A DNA stretch of 64,000 nt from Myroides phaeus (GTDB lineage Bacteria; Bacteroidota; Bacteroidia; Flavobacteriales; Flavobacteriaceae), in NCBI RefSeq assembly GCF_009799805.1, contig NZ_CP047050.1:2432001-2496000 (forward strand). The letters are read 5' to 3'. This document shows, in pieces, positions 16,765 to 25,980 of the stretch. Position 1 is the first letter of the stretch, and each line of letters starts with the position of its first letter. The position numbers and the translations under genes were made by a program. Under the pieces are notes generated by a model, which had not been told where the DNA came from, ran no database searches, and saw only the letters and a list, made by a program, of their open reading frames with translations.

Positions 16765-18882
16765 ATGAATAGCAATAATAATAGTACAAGCAAATACCGT
16801 TACGTTGACCGAGAGAAAAGCTGGTTAGCATTTAATGAACGTGTTTTACAAGAAGCAGGTGATGCAACTGTACCTTTGTTAGAGCGCTTGCGCTTCATCG
16901 GTATTTTTTCAAATAACTTAGATGAGTTTTTTAGAGTTAGGTATGCTACAATTCGTAGAATGACTTTAACAGGACAAAGCAATCGCAAGTTAGGTAGTGG
17001 AGCGGTAGTAAAAGAGTTATTAGCACAGATTACAGCGCGTGTGATTGAGTTGCAAAACGAAAGTTTACGCATATTACACGAAGTTGAGTCTAAACTGGAA
17101 GAGGAAGGTATCTTTATGTTGAACGAGAAAGAGATCAATGAGAAACAACAAGCGTTTGTCAAAGAGTTTTTCTTGCACGAGGTTGCTCCCGATTTAGTAA
17201 CGATTATCTTAAGTGATTTAGCTGAGTTTCCATTGTTAAGAGATACACACGGATACTTAGTAGTTAAGTTGGCTTTAGATGAAAAATTGCTTGAAAAGCA
17301 CAAGACCGCTAAGCACAAAAAAGGCTTGTTGGCAGTGCGTTATGCTATTATTGAGATTCCAAATATTGTCAATAGATTTATCGAGTTACCGTCAGATGAA
17401 GATAAGAAATACATCATTATGTTAGACGATATTATTCGTTATAATCTTGATTCCCTGTTTAATATCTTTGATTATAAAGCTGAATCGGCTTATATGATTA
17501 AGGTAACGCGTGATGCAGAGTTAGACTTTGATACAGATTTACACAAATCGTTTGTAGAGAAGATTTCAAGTGGTGTTAGAGATAGACGAGAAGGAGCTAT
17601 TGTTCGCTTCGTTTATGATTCATCAATGGATGATGATATGCTTGATTTCTTGATGGAGAACGTTGAGATTGAGTTGAATGATAGTATTATTCCGGGAGGG
17701 AGATACCATAACCGCCGTGATTATATGGGGTTCCCAACTACGGGTAGAATCGACTTGACGTATCCTAAACAAGTGCCATTAGCTGTACCTGGCTTGAATT
17801 TAGAAGACAGTATTATTCAACAAATACAGAAGAAAGATTATTTGGTTTATACACCTTATCAATCGTTTTCTTATTTAGTGAAGTTCTTACGTGAGGCTGC
17901 TTTAGATCCACAGGTTTTATCTATTAAGATTACCTTATACCGATTGGCTAAAAACTCGCAGATTATTAGCTCATTGATTAATGCGGTTAAGAATGGTAAG
18001 AAAGTTGTTGCTCAGGTTGAATTACAAGCTCGATTTGATGAAACAAGTAATATCTATTACTCTGAATTAATGCAGGCGGAAGGAATTCAGTTGATTTTTG
18101 GAGTAAAAGGACTAAAAGTACACAGTAAAATTTGTGTGGTTGAACGTCTTGAAAATAAAAAGATTAAACGTTATGGTTTCTTGTCAACAGGTAACTTTAA
18201 CGAAAGTAGTGCTAAGATATATACAGACGTAACACTATTTACAAGCCACAATTCGTTAATGAAAGATGTGTCTAAGGTATTTGAGTTCTTACAAGTAAAT
18301 TATCGCGTACATAAATACAAACATTTGTTAGTTTCTCCACATTATACACGTAAAGGGTTTTACAAGTTAATTGAGAGAGAAATTAAGAATGCTAAAAATG
18401 GACTACCAGCATATATTTGGTTAAAAATGAATAGTTTGTCAGACATTAAAATGATTGATAAACTATACGAAGCAAGTAATGCAGGAGTTAAAATTCGCTT
18501 GATTATTAGAGGAATATGTTCGTTGATTCCGGGTGTACCAGGTATGAGTGAGAATATTGAAGCAATTAGTATTGTAGATAGATTTTTAGAACACTCACGT
18601 ATATACATTTTTGGAAATAATAACAATCCAGATATCTATATATCTTCTGCAGATTTTATGACAAGAAATTTAGACGAGAGGGTAGAAGTTACTTGTCCGA
18701 TTTATGATGAAGCTATCAAACAAGAGTTGATAGAAACCTTTGAAATTGGATGGAAAGGTAACTATAAGACAAGAATTCAATCAGGAGATTTGTCTAATAA
18801 ATACAGAGGGTTTACTGGTGAAAACAAGTTTCACTCTCAAATGGAAATGTACAAATACTATCAAAATAAATTAAAAAAGTAA
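16765..18882 (+). CDS. ppk1: Polyphosphate kinase 1
   Basis: A 705-residue enzyme that reversibly builds inorganic polyphosphate from ATP. Four family domains can be followed: N-terminal helical domain (about 1-120, DREKSWLAFNERVL), head domain (120-330), and two phospholipase-D-like catalytic domains. The autophosphorylated His is H453 in KVHSK, and the second catalytic His is H610 in LEHSR; the GNFNE and conserved Arg-rich blocks are also intact. Length matches PPK1. It lies 1 bp after the SixA-like gene and 9 bp before ppx. Confidence 0.97.
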   Translation: MNSNNNSTSKYRYVDREKSWLAFNERVLQEAGDATVPLLERLRFIGIFSNNLDEFFRVRYATIRRMTLTGQSNRKLGSGAVVKELLAQITARVIELQNESLRILHEVESKLEEEGIFMLNEKEINEKQQAFVKEFFLHEVAPDLVTIILSDLAEFPLLRDTHGYLVVKLALDEKLLEKHKTAKHKKGLLAVRYAIIEIPNIVNRFIELPSDEDKKYIIMLDDIIRYNLDSLFNIFDYKAESAYMIKVTRDAELDFDTDLHKSFVEKISSGVRDRREGAIVRFVYDSSMDDDMLDFLMENVEIELNDSIIPGGRYHNRRDYMGFPTTGRIDLTYPKQVPLAVPGLNLEDSIIQQIQKKDYLVYTPYQSFSYLVKFLREAALDPQVLSIKITLYRLAKNSQIISSLINAVKNGKKVVAQVELQARFDETSNIYYSELMQAEGIQLIFGVKGLKVHSKICVVERLENKKIKRYGFLSTGNFNESSAKIYTDVTLFTSHNSLMKDVSKVFEFLQVNYRVHKYKHLLVSPHYTRKGFYKLIEREIKNAKNGLPAYIWLKMNSLSDIKMIDKLYEASNAGVKIRLIIRGICSLIPGVPGMSENIEAISIVDRFLEHSRIYIFGNNNNPDIYISSADFMTRNLDERVEVTCPIYDEAIKQELIETFEIGWKGNYKTRIQSGDLSNKYRGFTGENKFHSQMEMYKYYQNKLKK

Positions 18883-18891
18883 AAGGAATAT

Positions 18892-19803
18892 ATGCTCAAC
18901 ATAAAGAAGTACGCTGCTATCGATATTGGTTCCAATGCAATGAGGTTGTTAATAATGAACATCATTGAAGAGGAAGGAAAAGAAACTATTTTTAGTAAGA
19001 GTTCTCTTATTAGGGTACCAGTGCGTTTAGGTCAGGATGCTTTTACAATTGGAAAGATTAGTGAGGAATCTCAAGAGCGAATGGTAGATGCTATGAAGGC
19101 TTTTTATTTGTTGATGAAAGTCAATAAAGTAGAACGCTTTATGGCTTGTGCTACAAGTGCGATGAGAGATGCTTCTAACGGACCAGAGATTGTTGATAGA
19201 ATATATAAGGAATCAGGGATTAAGATTAGTATTATAGATGGGAAGAAAGAGGCTATGATTATTGCTTCTTCTGACTTAAAACACTTCATTAATAGTCCGA
19301 ATAGTATTTTATACATTGACGTAGGTGGTGGAAGTACGGAGTTTACTTTATTTGATAAAGGAAAACAGATTAACTCTAAGTCGTTTAAAAACGGTACTGT
19401 TCGCTTGCTGAATAATATGGTAGAAGAAAGCGTTTGGACAGATATAGAGCATTGGATAAAAGAAGAGACTAAAGGGCTTGAGAATCTAATAGTAATTGGA
19501 TCAGGTGGAAACATCAATAAGATCTTTAAGATGTCTGGTAAAGCACAAGATAAACCATTGACATACTTTTATTTACACAAGCAGTTGGTACGCTTAAATA
19601 CTATGTCTTATGAAGATCGTATTTCGGTATTGGGATTAAATCCCGATCGTGCGGATGTTATTATTCCTGCGATTAAGATTTATAACAATGCTATGAAATG
19701 GAGTGGTGCTAAGTATATTTATGTTCCTAAAATAGGAGTGTCTGATGGTATTGTAAAAGCAATTTATCACAATAAGATTAAATTAGATTATCAAACGATA
19801 TAG
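18892..19803 (+). CDS. ppx: Exopolyphosphatase / GppA family phosphatase
   Basis: A 303-residue ASKHA-fold phosphatase, the short form of the Ppx/GppA family. Visible motifs are AAIDIGSNAMRLLI (residues 8-21), ATSAMRDA, the phosphate-binding DVGGGSTEF near 143-151, and GSGGNINK. Ppx removes terminal phosphate from polyphosphate and GppA hydrolyses pppGpp; the sequence alone does not separate them. It ends the operon sixA-like, ppk1, ppx, so synthesis and breakdown of polyphosphate are co-expressed. Confidence 0.92.
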   Translation: MLNIKKYAAIDIGSNAMRLLIMNIIEEEGKETIFSKSSLIRVPVRLGQDAFTIGKISEESQERMVDAMKAFYLLMKVNKVERFMACATSAMRDASNGPEIVDRIYKESGIKISIIDGKKEAMIIASSDLKHFINSPNSILYIDVGGGSTEFTLFDKGKQINSKSFKNGTVRLLNNMVEESVWTDIEHWIKEETKGLENLIVIGSGGNINKIFKMSGKAQDKPLTYFYLHKQLVRLNTMSYEDRISVLGLNPDRADVIIPAIKIYNNAMKWSGAKYIYVPKIGVSDGIVKAIYHNKIKLDYQTI

Positions 19804-19823
19804 TTGATCGTCAATAGGTATAA

Positions 19824-19860
19824 AAAAAGAGATAAACACTAATACTGTTTATCTCTTTTT
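19824..19860. terminator. Bidirectional terminator
   Basis: A perfect 15-bp inverted repeat with core AGAGATAAACA (19824-19838, 19846-19860), A-run on one side and T-run on the other, between converging operons. Confidence 0.87.
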
Positions 19861-19864
19861 GCTT

Positions 19865-20623
19865 TTAAAACTTTTCTATAGCGCCTAATCCAAATAAGGC
19901 AAAGTCATATTTTACTGGGTCCGTTGGATCAAAATCACGTAAAGCAGTATCAAGCTCTAAGAGTGCCTTTCCATCATTTTGTTTTCTTGTAAGAATACCT
20001 AATTTACGAGCCATATTACCTGAATGTACGTCTAAAGGACAAGAAAGCTCACTTGGACTAATAGACTTCCAAATACCTAAATCAACTCCCGCATTATCTT
20101 GTCTTACCATCCAACGTAAATACATATTAATACGCTTAGCAGCAGAACCTTTTAATGGGTCTGAGATATGCTTTTCCGTACGAGAAGGATGTTCGATTTC
20201 AAAGAATACCTTTTTAAACTTAGAGATTCTTTGTTGCACAGAATATTCGTCTGTAGCGAATATGGCTTCTAAACCCCCGTGATTTGTATAGATGTTTTGA
20301 AGAGACTTTACAAAAGTCATAAAGTCCACTCCATTAAAAGTTCTATGTACAAAATCGTGGAGATTTTCTAAGTTGCTTTCACTGTGATTAAGCACAAAAT
20401 CATAAGGGGAATTTCCCATAAGGTCCATCATCTTATGTGCATTCTTAATAATCATTTTTCTGTTTCCCCAAGCAATAGTAGCACTTAGAAAACCAGCTAT
20501 TTCAATATCTTCTTTTAAAGAGTAAAGATGAGGGATTTGTACTGGATCATCTGTAATAAAATCAGGATTGTTGTACAAGATTACCTTTTCGTCTAAAAAC
20601 TCTTTAAGTTCAGTCTTAGTCAT
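19865..20623 (-). CDS. TIGR02757 family protein
   Basis: A 252-residue predicted cytoplasmic protein of the TIGR02757/DUF2400 family, common in Bacteroidota and some Proteobacteria. Recognisable blocks are [17 protein letters not shown] (residues 16-32), [28 protein letters not shown] and [12 protein letters not shown] near the C-terminus. The helical pattern near the last block is reminiscent of helix-hairpin-helix DNA glycosylases, but the catalytic role is unknown. Its ATG overlaps the end of the upstream ABC ATPase gene by 8 bp, so the two are translated together. Confidence 0.86.
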   Translation of the reverse strand: MTKTELKEFLDEKVILYNNPDFITDDPVQIPHLYSLKEDIEIAGFLSATIAWGNRKMIIKNAHKMMDLMGNSPYDFVLNHSESNLENLHDFVHRTFNGVDFMTFVKSLQNIYTNHGGLEAIFATDEYSVQQRISKFKKVFFEIEHPSRTEKHISDPLKGSAAKRINMYLRWMVRQDNAGVDLGIWKSISPSELSCPLDVHSGNMARKLGILTRKQNDGKALLELDTALRDFDPTDPVKYDFALFGLGAIEKF

Positions 20624-21296
20624 TAATAGTCTCTTTTATTTTTATTAAACCATCTACCATTGTAAGCTTGCGATCAGCCATATTAGCTAAATCTTCATTA
20701 TGCGTTACAATCACAAATGTTTGTCCAAATTCATCACGCAATTTGAAGAATAATTGGTGTAAGTTTTCAGCAGATTGTGTGTCTAAATTTCCAGAAGGTT
20801 CGTCTGCAAAGATTACCTGTGGTTTATTGATTAAAGCACGAGCAACGGCAACACGTTGTTGTTCACCTCCGGAAAGTTCAGAAGGGTAGTGAGAAACACG
20901 ATGAGATAACCCAAGATACTCTAATAAACGCTTAGCTTCAGTTTCTGTTTCCTTCTTATCTTTACCAGCGATAAAAGCTGGAATACATACATTTTCTAAA
21001 GCAGTAAACTCAGGAAGTAATTGGTGAAACTGAAAGATAAAACCAAGGTTTAGATTGCGGAACTTAGAAATCTCCTTGTCCTTTAAGTTTAAAACATCTT
21101 GATTGTTAATGAATAAGCTTGTTCCGTTTTGAGCAGAAGGTTGGTCTAAAGTACCTAATATTTGAAGTAGAGTAGTTTTACCAGCACCAGAAGCTCCAAC
21201 GATTGAAACAATTTCTCCCTTTTTAATATGAAGGTCTACACCTTTCAATACTTCTAATTGGTCGTAAAATTTGTGAATATTTACTGCGCGTATCAT
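20616..21296 (-). CDS. ABC transporter ATP-binding protein, LolD/MacB-like
   Basis: A 226-residue ABC ATPase. Walker A is GASGAGKTT (about residues 33-41), the Q-loop [16 protein letters not shown] follows, the signature is LSGGEQQR (near 141-148), Walker B is [12 protein letters not shown] and the H-loop is VTHNE. Length and the [11 protein letters not shown] block match the LolD/MacB group, which release lipoproteins or drive tripartite pumps. No permease lies beside it, so it must pair with a permease encoded elsewhere, probably LolC/E-like. Cytoplasmic face of the inner membrane. Confidence 0.9.
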   Translation of the reverse strand: MIRAVNIHKFYDQLEVLKGVDLHIKKGEIVSIVGASGAGKTTLLQILGTLDQPSAQNGTSLFINNQDVLNLKDKEISKFRNLNLGFIFQFHQLLPEFTALENVCIPAFIAGKDKKETETEAKRLLEYLGLSHRVSHYPSELSGGEQQRVAVARALINKPQVIFADEPSGNLDTQSAENLHQLFFKLRDEFGQTFVIVTHNEDLANMADRKLTMVDGLIKIKETIND

Positions 21297-21433
21297 TTGT
21301 TATCCATTTAAGGATACAAAGTAACGATGTTTTAGTTATTATAAAAATGAAAATCATAAAAAGAGAAGTTATAATATTTTAGAAATAAAGATTTATCTTT
21401 ATACGTGAAAACTCAAAAACAATAAGAAAAGAA

Positions 21434-21982
21434 ATGGAGAATACAAATAATACAAAGACAGCTATTTTTGGAGGAGGATGCTTTTGGTGTACTGAAGCTA
21501 TTTTTAGTAATTTAAACGGAGTGATTGAAGTTTTACCAGGTTATATTGGAGGAGCAAAAGCCAATCCTACGTATGAAGAAGTTTGTACTGGGCAAACAGG
21601 ACACGCAGAGGCAATAAAAATCACGTATAATCCATCCTTAATTAATTATAATCAATTATTAGAGATTTTCTTCTCTACACATAATCCAACTACCTTAAAT
21701 AGACAAGGGGAAGATGTTGGTACACAATATAGAAGTGAAATATTCTATACAGATGAAAACCAAAAGGAATTGGCAAAAGAGTATATGCATATTTTGTCTG
21801 AGGAAAAGGTTTTTGTAGATCCGATTGTTACAAAGTTATCGTTGGCAGGAGTGTTTTACGTAGCGGAAGATTATCACAAGAATTACTTTGAGAAGAATGG
21901 AGATAAAAATCCTTATTGTCAATTAGTGGTTAAGCCAAAAGTTGATAAATTCAAGTCAAAATACAGTAGTAAATTGAAATAA
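21434..21982 (+). CDS. msrA: Peptide methionine-S-sulfoxide reductase MsrA
   Basis: A 182-residue enzyme that reduces the S-epimer of methionine sulfoxide in proteins and free methionine. The catalytic motif GGGCFWC has the nucleophilic C16 and a second Cys C19; GYIGG, HAEAIKITY and GTQYRSEIFY are the other family blocks. It has no signal peptide, so the enzyme is cytoplasmic. The next gene follows at 14 bp and may be co-transcribed. A -7-like box TATCTTTA lies at 21394-21401. Confidence 0.96.
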   Translation: MENTNNTKTAIFGGGCFWCTEAIFSNLNGVIEVLPGYIGGAKANPTYEEVCTGQTGHAEAIKITYNPSLINYNQLLEIFFSTHNPTTLNRQGEDVGTQYRSEIFYTDENQKELAKEYMHILSEEKVFVDPIVTKLSLAGVFYVAEDYHKNYFEKNGDKNPYCQLVVKPKVDKFKSKYSSKLK

Positions 21983-21996
21983 ATAAAGGCAGAAAA

Positions 21997-22272
21997 ATGC
22001 TAACAAATCAGAGTATAAGAAATAGACAGCTTGTAATTAGTATCTTGATGGACTTATTAGGATGTATTACTTACGTTTTTCCAGGAATAGGAGAGGTAGC
22101 AGACGTAGTTTGGGCTCCAGTGTCAGCTTATATTTTAGCTAAAATGTATCCAGGAAAAATAGGGAAAGTTGGGGCAATCGTCAATTTCATTGAAGAATTA
22201 TCACCGGGATTTGACTTTATACCAACCTTTACAATTACGTGGGTTTACACTTATATTGTGAAAAAGAAATAG
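21997..22272 (+). CDS. Small conserved-looking membrane protein
   Basis: A 91-residue protein with an amphipathic start and two hydrophobic segments (about residues 12-32 and 70-86), with Gly/Pro-rich turns FPGIGEVAD and LSPGFDF. I cannot name the family, although the regular hydrophobic pattern and codon use like its neighbours argue that it is real. It lies 14 bp after msrA and is probably in the same transcript. Confidence 0.7.
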   Translation: MLTNQSIRNRQLVISILMDLLGCITYVFPGIGEVADVVWAPVSAYILAKMYPGKIGKVGAIVNFIEELSPGFDFIPTFTITWVYTYIVKKK

Positions 22273-22383
22273 CTTTAAATCAGGTAAATAGATTTGCGAA
22301 AATCATAAAGTTTTATTAAATTTATAATAATTAAAAGAACGGTAGAATTCGAGAATTAAAAAAATTTAAAAAAGCATTTTCTT

Positions 22384-22803
22384 ATGAAAAAATTAATCAC
22401 TTTCTTATTTGCAGCAGCAGCACTAACTTCTTGTACAAACGCTAAAAAGAGCACTGTATTAGGAGATCAAAATGCAGGTAAATCTATTACAGGTTGGTAT
22501 TATTATCACGTAATGGAAGAGAACTTTGACTCAATTCCTAAATTAATGAATGATGAGTTTTTTAACGCAGAGCAACAAGCAGCATTCGTTAAAAGTTTGA
22601 AACAAAGAGAGGCTGAACTTGGAAAAATTAAAAGTTTTGAGTTAGATGAATGGGAATTGACTGATAAAAACAAAAAAGAGAAAACGAAAGATTTCGTATT
22701 TGAATACAAAGTAAAGTATGAGAATGCTGAGTCTACTGAAAAAATCTACTTAGAGAAAAAAGGGAATGACCTTAAGATTGCTAAAGTAGAATATGATAAA
22801 TAG
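22384..22803 (+). CDS. Small lipoprotein, function unknown
   Basis: A 139-residue predicted lipoprotein (lipobox LTSC, Cys near residue 17). The mature part is mostly charged, with GWYYYHVMEENFDSIPKL then an alternating strand pattern, the shape of small NTF2-like or DUF4019-type periplasmic domains in which a single alpha/beta cone follows a lipoprotein anchor. The family is not certain. It stands alone and is followed by a clear terminator. Confidence 0.72.
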   Translation: MKKLITFLFAAAALTSCTNAKKSTVLGDQNAGKSITGWYYYHVMEENFDSIPKLMNDEFFNAEQQAAFVKSLKQREAELGKIKSFELDEWELTDKNKKEKTKDFVFEYKVKYENAESTEKIYLEKKGNDLKIAKVEYDK

Positions 22804-22841
22804 TTAATCTCATACGTAGTAGTATTTGATTATTGAAAACT

Positions 22842-22879
22842 AAGAGGGATAAAGTTATTTTACTTTATCCCTCTTTTGT
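22842..22879 (+). terminator. Terminator
   Basis: A perfect 14-bp stem AAGAGGGATAAAGT (22842-22855) with its complement at 22862-22875, followed by TTT. Confidence 0.82.
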
Positions 22880-23246
22880 TTACAACTTTCTTAGTTTTAA
22901 AAAATGCAACACCCTTTACTATTACAAAGATTAGGTAGTAAAGCAGTAGGAGAGGTAGCTGTTATTTTCTTAGTACTAATGGTAAGTATGGCTTTCTGAA
23001 ATTCGCATATTTCAGATTTTAAAAAATAAATTCAGAAATATGGAAATTTTCAATAGTAGCTCTTGTAAGTAGTAGTGTACCTATTTACTATTTCTTGGAA
23101 ATAGAGGTAAGAATACGCATTTTGTTTTCTTTTCCATATTTTACATCCTTGGAAAAAAGTTCTCAAATATTGAAAATTTGAAGAGGACTCATCTATGCTG
23201 GTAAACGTGTAAAATAATGTGCTTTAGTGATGAAAGGGATTTATAC
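22880..23246. other. Non-coding stretch with traces of a decayed membrane-protein gene
   Basis: No intact gene. A 31-codon frame at 22904-22999 reads MQHPLLLQRLGSK and then a hydrophobic segment. Further on, another frame (about 23040-23180) is open for 47 codons with a hydrophobic stretch VALVSSSVPIYYFLE. Stops and frame changes separate them. This pattern suggests a pseudogene, but I cannot name a parent. Confidence 0.35.
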
Positions 23247-23278
23247 AAAAAAAGGCTTAAACTTTTAAAGCTTAAGCC
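23247..23278 (-). terminator. Terminator
   Basis: Stem GGCTTAA/TTAAGCC (23254-23260, 23272-23278), followed on the minus strand by seven T. Serves the gene that ends at 23317. Confidence 0.75.
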
Positions 23279-23316
23279 ATTCATTATAGTGTATTCTAAA
23301 AAGAATAGATATTATT

Positions 23317-23844
23317 TTATTCTGAAATGAATTCAGTAATGATAGTTTGCATTTCTTCAAGATTAGCAACTTTTAAATCAGGGTGTGATTTTAACCAAGT
23401 AGCATTCAATTCTTTCAAGTCTTCTTTAATTTCTTTAAAAGAAGCATCATCAAGTAGGGCAGCTGTAGCTTTATCCTTTCCGAAATCTGTTTGTAAGAAT
23501 TTCCCCAATTTGATTTTACTAAATGCCTTAACTCTTCTCATTTGTTTTTCAAAAAACTCTAAGCTTTCAGGGGCATTCATAGCAGCTATTCCAGCTTGAA
23601 TAATCTCAATCAAATCTTGGTCCCATTTGCTTTTCCATATAAAAGCAGGCAAACCTTCTTCTTTTAAAGTTTGGAAATAATAGTCAACACAATAGCTACT
23701 GAAAGCATCAGGATGCAATTCGTCATCTCCGATTTCTGAAGAACGCAAAACGTTGATTACAGAGATATTTGAATCTACAATATCTTGTATATTATCACTA
23801 TTAAAAGCATTTTCTGAAATTAGTATAAACTCAAACTCTTTCAT
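23317..23844 (-). CDS. Cytoplasmic protein, possibly DMP19/DUF4375-like
   Basis: A 175-residue acidic protein without signal or membrane segments. The stretch SSYCVDYYFQTLKEEG (residues 49-64) followed by helical segments resembles DMP19/DUF4375-type proteins, a family that includes a DNA-mimic protein, but the match is loose. Residues 86-110 are basic (MRRVKAFSKIKLGK), which is unusual for a pure DNA mimic. It lies downstream of the NdpA-like gene but is separated from it by a terminator. Function not assigned. Confidence 0.62.
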   Translation of the reverse strand: MKEFEFILISENAFNSDNIQDIVDSNISVINVLRSSEIGDDELHPDAFSSYCVDYYFQTLKEEGLPAFIWKSKWDQDLIEIIQAGIAAMNAPESLEFFEKQMRRVKAFSKIKLGKFLQTDFGKDKATAALLDDASFKEIKEDLKELNATWLKSHPDLKVANLEEMQTIITEFISE

Positions 23845-23864
23845 TGTAAAGTATTTATTAGTTT

Positions 23865-23900
23865 TAAAAAAAAGCGATTCTATTTACAGAATCGCTTTTA
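23865..23900 (-). terminator. Terminator of the NdpA-like gene
   Basis: Perfect 12-bp stem AAAAGCGATTCT/AGAATCGCTTTT (23870-23881, 23888-23899); on the minus strand followed by T-rich sequence. Confidence 0.82.
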
Positions 23901-23909
23901 AGAAATATA

Positions 23910-24974
23910 TTAAGATTTTTGTTCTTTGTTGAAATATACTAAGTAGTAGTACATTTGTTTTTCTTCATCCCATCCTTTTTCTACAAACTTATCTGCACTT
24001 TCAGGATTGATAAAGTCTAACTTGATTTGAATATTGGTATCTAAGTTAATAACATTCTTCAATTTCTTTCTTGCATCCGAAACAGCATTGTTTGCAATTG
24101 GGAAAGAAGTTGTGTCTTCGATACTATATTTTTCTCCTTTATCAACTTTGTAGTTTTTAAACTCAGCTGCTAAATCAGGATTGTCAATTACTTCATTTAA
24201 GAAGTTAGTTTCTTCAAACTCGTCGTTCTTAGCAAAGTAGTTTACAGAACGATTCATAAACATAACTTCCTCTTTTTTGTCCTCTGCTGGTAAAACAACT
24301 TCTTTAGCAAAGTCTTGACAGAACTTCAAGTATTTCTTAGTCATAAATGCCTCATCTTGGAAGATATCTACATTTAAGAAATGCTCTAACCAATAACGAG
24401 CGTCATATTTATTACTATCAATAGTTAAGATTTTATACCCTTCTTCTTTTTTATAATTGAAGATGATACAACCTTTATCTAACTTATTTAAGTTAATTCC
24501 TTGTTGCAGAACCATTTCTAAGTTAGAAGCCTTTTCTTGGAACTGTAAGAAGTCTGTTTTAATTTCACTTTTAAAGATACCTATTGCATCAACCACATTA
24601 TTATCAATAGACAAGTTCGTTAAATAAGCTACATAAACCTCTCCGTTTTTAATATGAGGGTGGTTAGATTGCTCAAATAAATGACGTGTTATCTTTTGAG
24701 ATACAGCGTGCGCATTTTCAGCAGAAGGAGCGTTAAATACTTCATTTGCTAAATTGTACATTTCATTGAACTCTAAATCAACATCGTGTGCAAATTGATA
24801 ATAGTTTTCTTCTTTTTCACGGAAAGGCTTGAAGAAGTACTCTTTTAATAAAGGAGCAATTTCATCATTTAAGTTGTAAGGCTCTTCAGATAAGAAGATA
24901 GCTTCATTTCTACTTTTATTACCAACTCTATGAATAGAAAGAGTTTCAACGTGTGCATTAAATAAGTTAATCAT
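23910..24974 (-). CDS. Nucleoid-associated protein, NdpA/YejK family
   Basis: A 354-residue member of the 37-kDa nucleoid-associated protein family. Supporting blocks are INLFNAHVETLSIHRVGNKS at the start, FKPFREKEENYYQF (about 48-61), VAYLTNLSIDNN near 117, and KASNLEMVLQQGINLNKLDKG near 150-170. In E. coli YejK binds the nucleoid; its detailed role is not known. The protein is acidic overall. Upstream, 61 bp away on the same strand, is a gene for a small acidic protein of the pRiA4b ORF-3 family, and the two may share a transcript. Confidence 0.85.
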   Translation of the reverse strand: MINLFNAHVETLSIHRVGNKSRNEAIFLSEEPYNLNDEIAPLLKEYFFKPFREKEENYYQFAHDVDLEFNEMYNLANEVFNAPSAENAHAVSQKITRHLFEQSNHPHIKNGEVYVAYLTNLSIDNNVVDAIGIFKSEIKTDFLQFQEKASNLEMVLQQGINLNKLDKGCIIFNYKKEEGYKILTIDSNKYDARYWLEHFLNVDIFQDEAFMTKKYLKFCQDFAKEVVLPAEDKKEEVMFMNRSVNYFAKNDEFEETNFLNEVIDNPDLAAEFKNYKVDKGEKYSIEDTTSFPIANNAVSDARKKLKNVINLDTNIQIKLDFINPESADKFVEKGWDEEKQMYYYLVYFNKEQKS

Positions 24975-25035
24975 AACAATAGTTAAAAGGTGTAGATTAT
25001 ACTACAATATTAAAAGTAAATAGTTTTAAAAAAGA

Positions 25036-25584
25036 TTAGTTCCAATTGTCTTCATAACCGAAGTCTTCAAAACTATCATCTCCGTCGAACATATCGTAAT
25101 CTTCTTCATCGAAGTCATCGTCAAATTCTCCAAAGATATCTTCATTAGAAACAGGATCAGCACTGAAGTTTTTACCAGGCATTCCATCAGGTAAAATACC
25201 ATGAGAGAATAATAATTCAGGGTAAACAACACCAGGTTCTTCCTCTTCAACAGCACCAAGCTCAACGAAGAATGTCCACATGTTTAAAAAGTCATAAACA
25301 TAAATAATCTTAGTGTTATCTTCGTTTAGGATTGTATTGATAGGAGTAGAGTGCATTGTTTTACTTTCTCCTGGTTCTTCGCCCATATCAAACAAAGAAA
25401 TCTCATCTTCTAATTGTGTCCATTGATCATCACAAGCATAAAACGAAGCAGCCTCCATTCCGTCAAAACCAAAGGTATTAACGATAGCATTGTGTAAATC
25501 TTCTAATGAATCACTTTCTAAAATAGCAATATCTCTAAATATATCTTCCTCAGTATCAAGGATAACTCTAAACTTATAAACCAT
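25036..25584 (-). CDS. pRiA4b ORF-3 / IS1096 TnpR-like family protein
   Basis: A 182-residue protein of the family named after a plasmid pRiA4b reading frame. The N-terminal domain has YKFRVIL, then SLEDLHNAIVNTFGF near 26-40, which is the family hallmark. The C-terminal third is extremely acidic (long runs of Asp and Glu from about residue 145), with little hydrophobic content, so it is likely unstructured or binds a basic partner. Despite the family label there is no transposase or terminal repeat here. It precedes the NdpA-like gene on the same strand. Confidence 0.85.
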   Translation of the reverse strand: MVYKFRVILDTEEDIFRDIAILESDSLEDLHNAIVNTFGFDGMEAASFYACDDQWTQLEDEISLFDMGEEPGESKTMHSTPINTILNEDNTKIIYVYDFLNMWTFFVELGAVEEEEPGVVYPELLFSHGILPDGMPGKNFSADPVSNEDIFGEFDDDFDEEDYDMFDGDDSFEDFGYEDNWN

Positions 25585-25818
25585 ATCTTATTTGTGGATT
25601 TGAAACGCAAATTTAAACTTATTATTCATTTTTAGAGAATAAAAGCGTGCCTTTTTATTTACATTTTATTTATACTCTTACAGAAGATTGAAGTTCAGTT
25701 TTTTATCCGTATTAATCACTATTTACAATTCATCCTCCTTATTCTACAATTCGGTAGCTTTCTTTTTTTATTGAAATAATTATGGCGCAGATTTGTACTA
25801 ACAACAACGCTAAAGATT

Positions 25819-25980
25819 ATGAAAATTATATTAATGATTACCTTATTTTTGATCAATGCACTCTTAAATGTATTATGTTTAAATACAGAAAAAAAGCTAA
25901 AGGCAGCGCAAGCACCTACGGAAGTAGTGAATACAGATAAATCATTTAACGACAAACGAACAGATGCAAGAAAAGAATAG
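25819..25980 (+). CDS. Small exported or membrane peptide upstream of the sensor kinase
   Basis: A 53-residue frame starting MKIILMITLFLINALLNVLC: a single hydrophobic N-terminal segment (residues 3-20) followed by a polar, charged tail ending DARKE. Its end overlaps the kinase ATG at 25964 by 17 bp, which suggests translational coupling. Upstream, TTG (25771-25773) and CAGATTTG (25788-25795) give a near-consensus promoter with a short spacing, placing the transcript start about 15-20 bp before this ATG, so the promoter appears to serve this ORF first. It could be a signal-sensing or kinase-regulating peptide; that is inference. Confidence 0.5.
   Translation: MKIILMITLFLINALLNVLCLNTEKKLKAAQAPTEVVNTDKSFNDKRTDARKE

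Noticed and set aside
25036..25584. Transposon resolvase or insertion sequence, as the family name suggests.
   Set aside because: No transposase, no terminal inverted repeats and no target duplication are visible; the name is historical.
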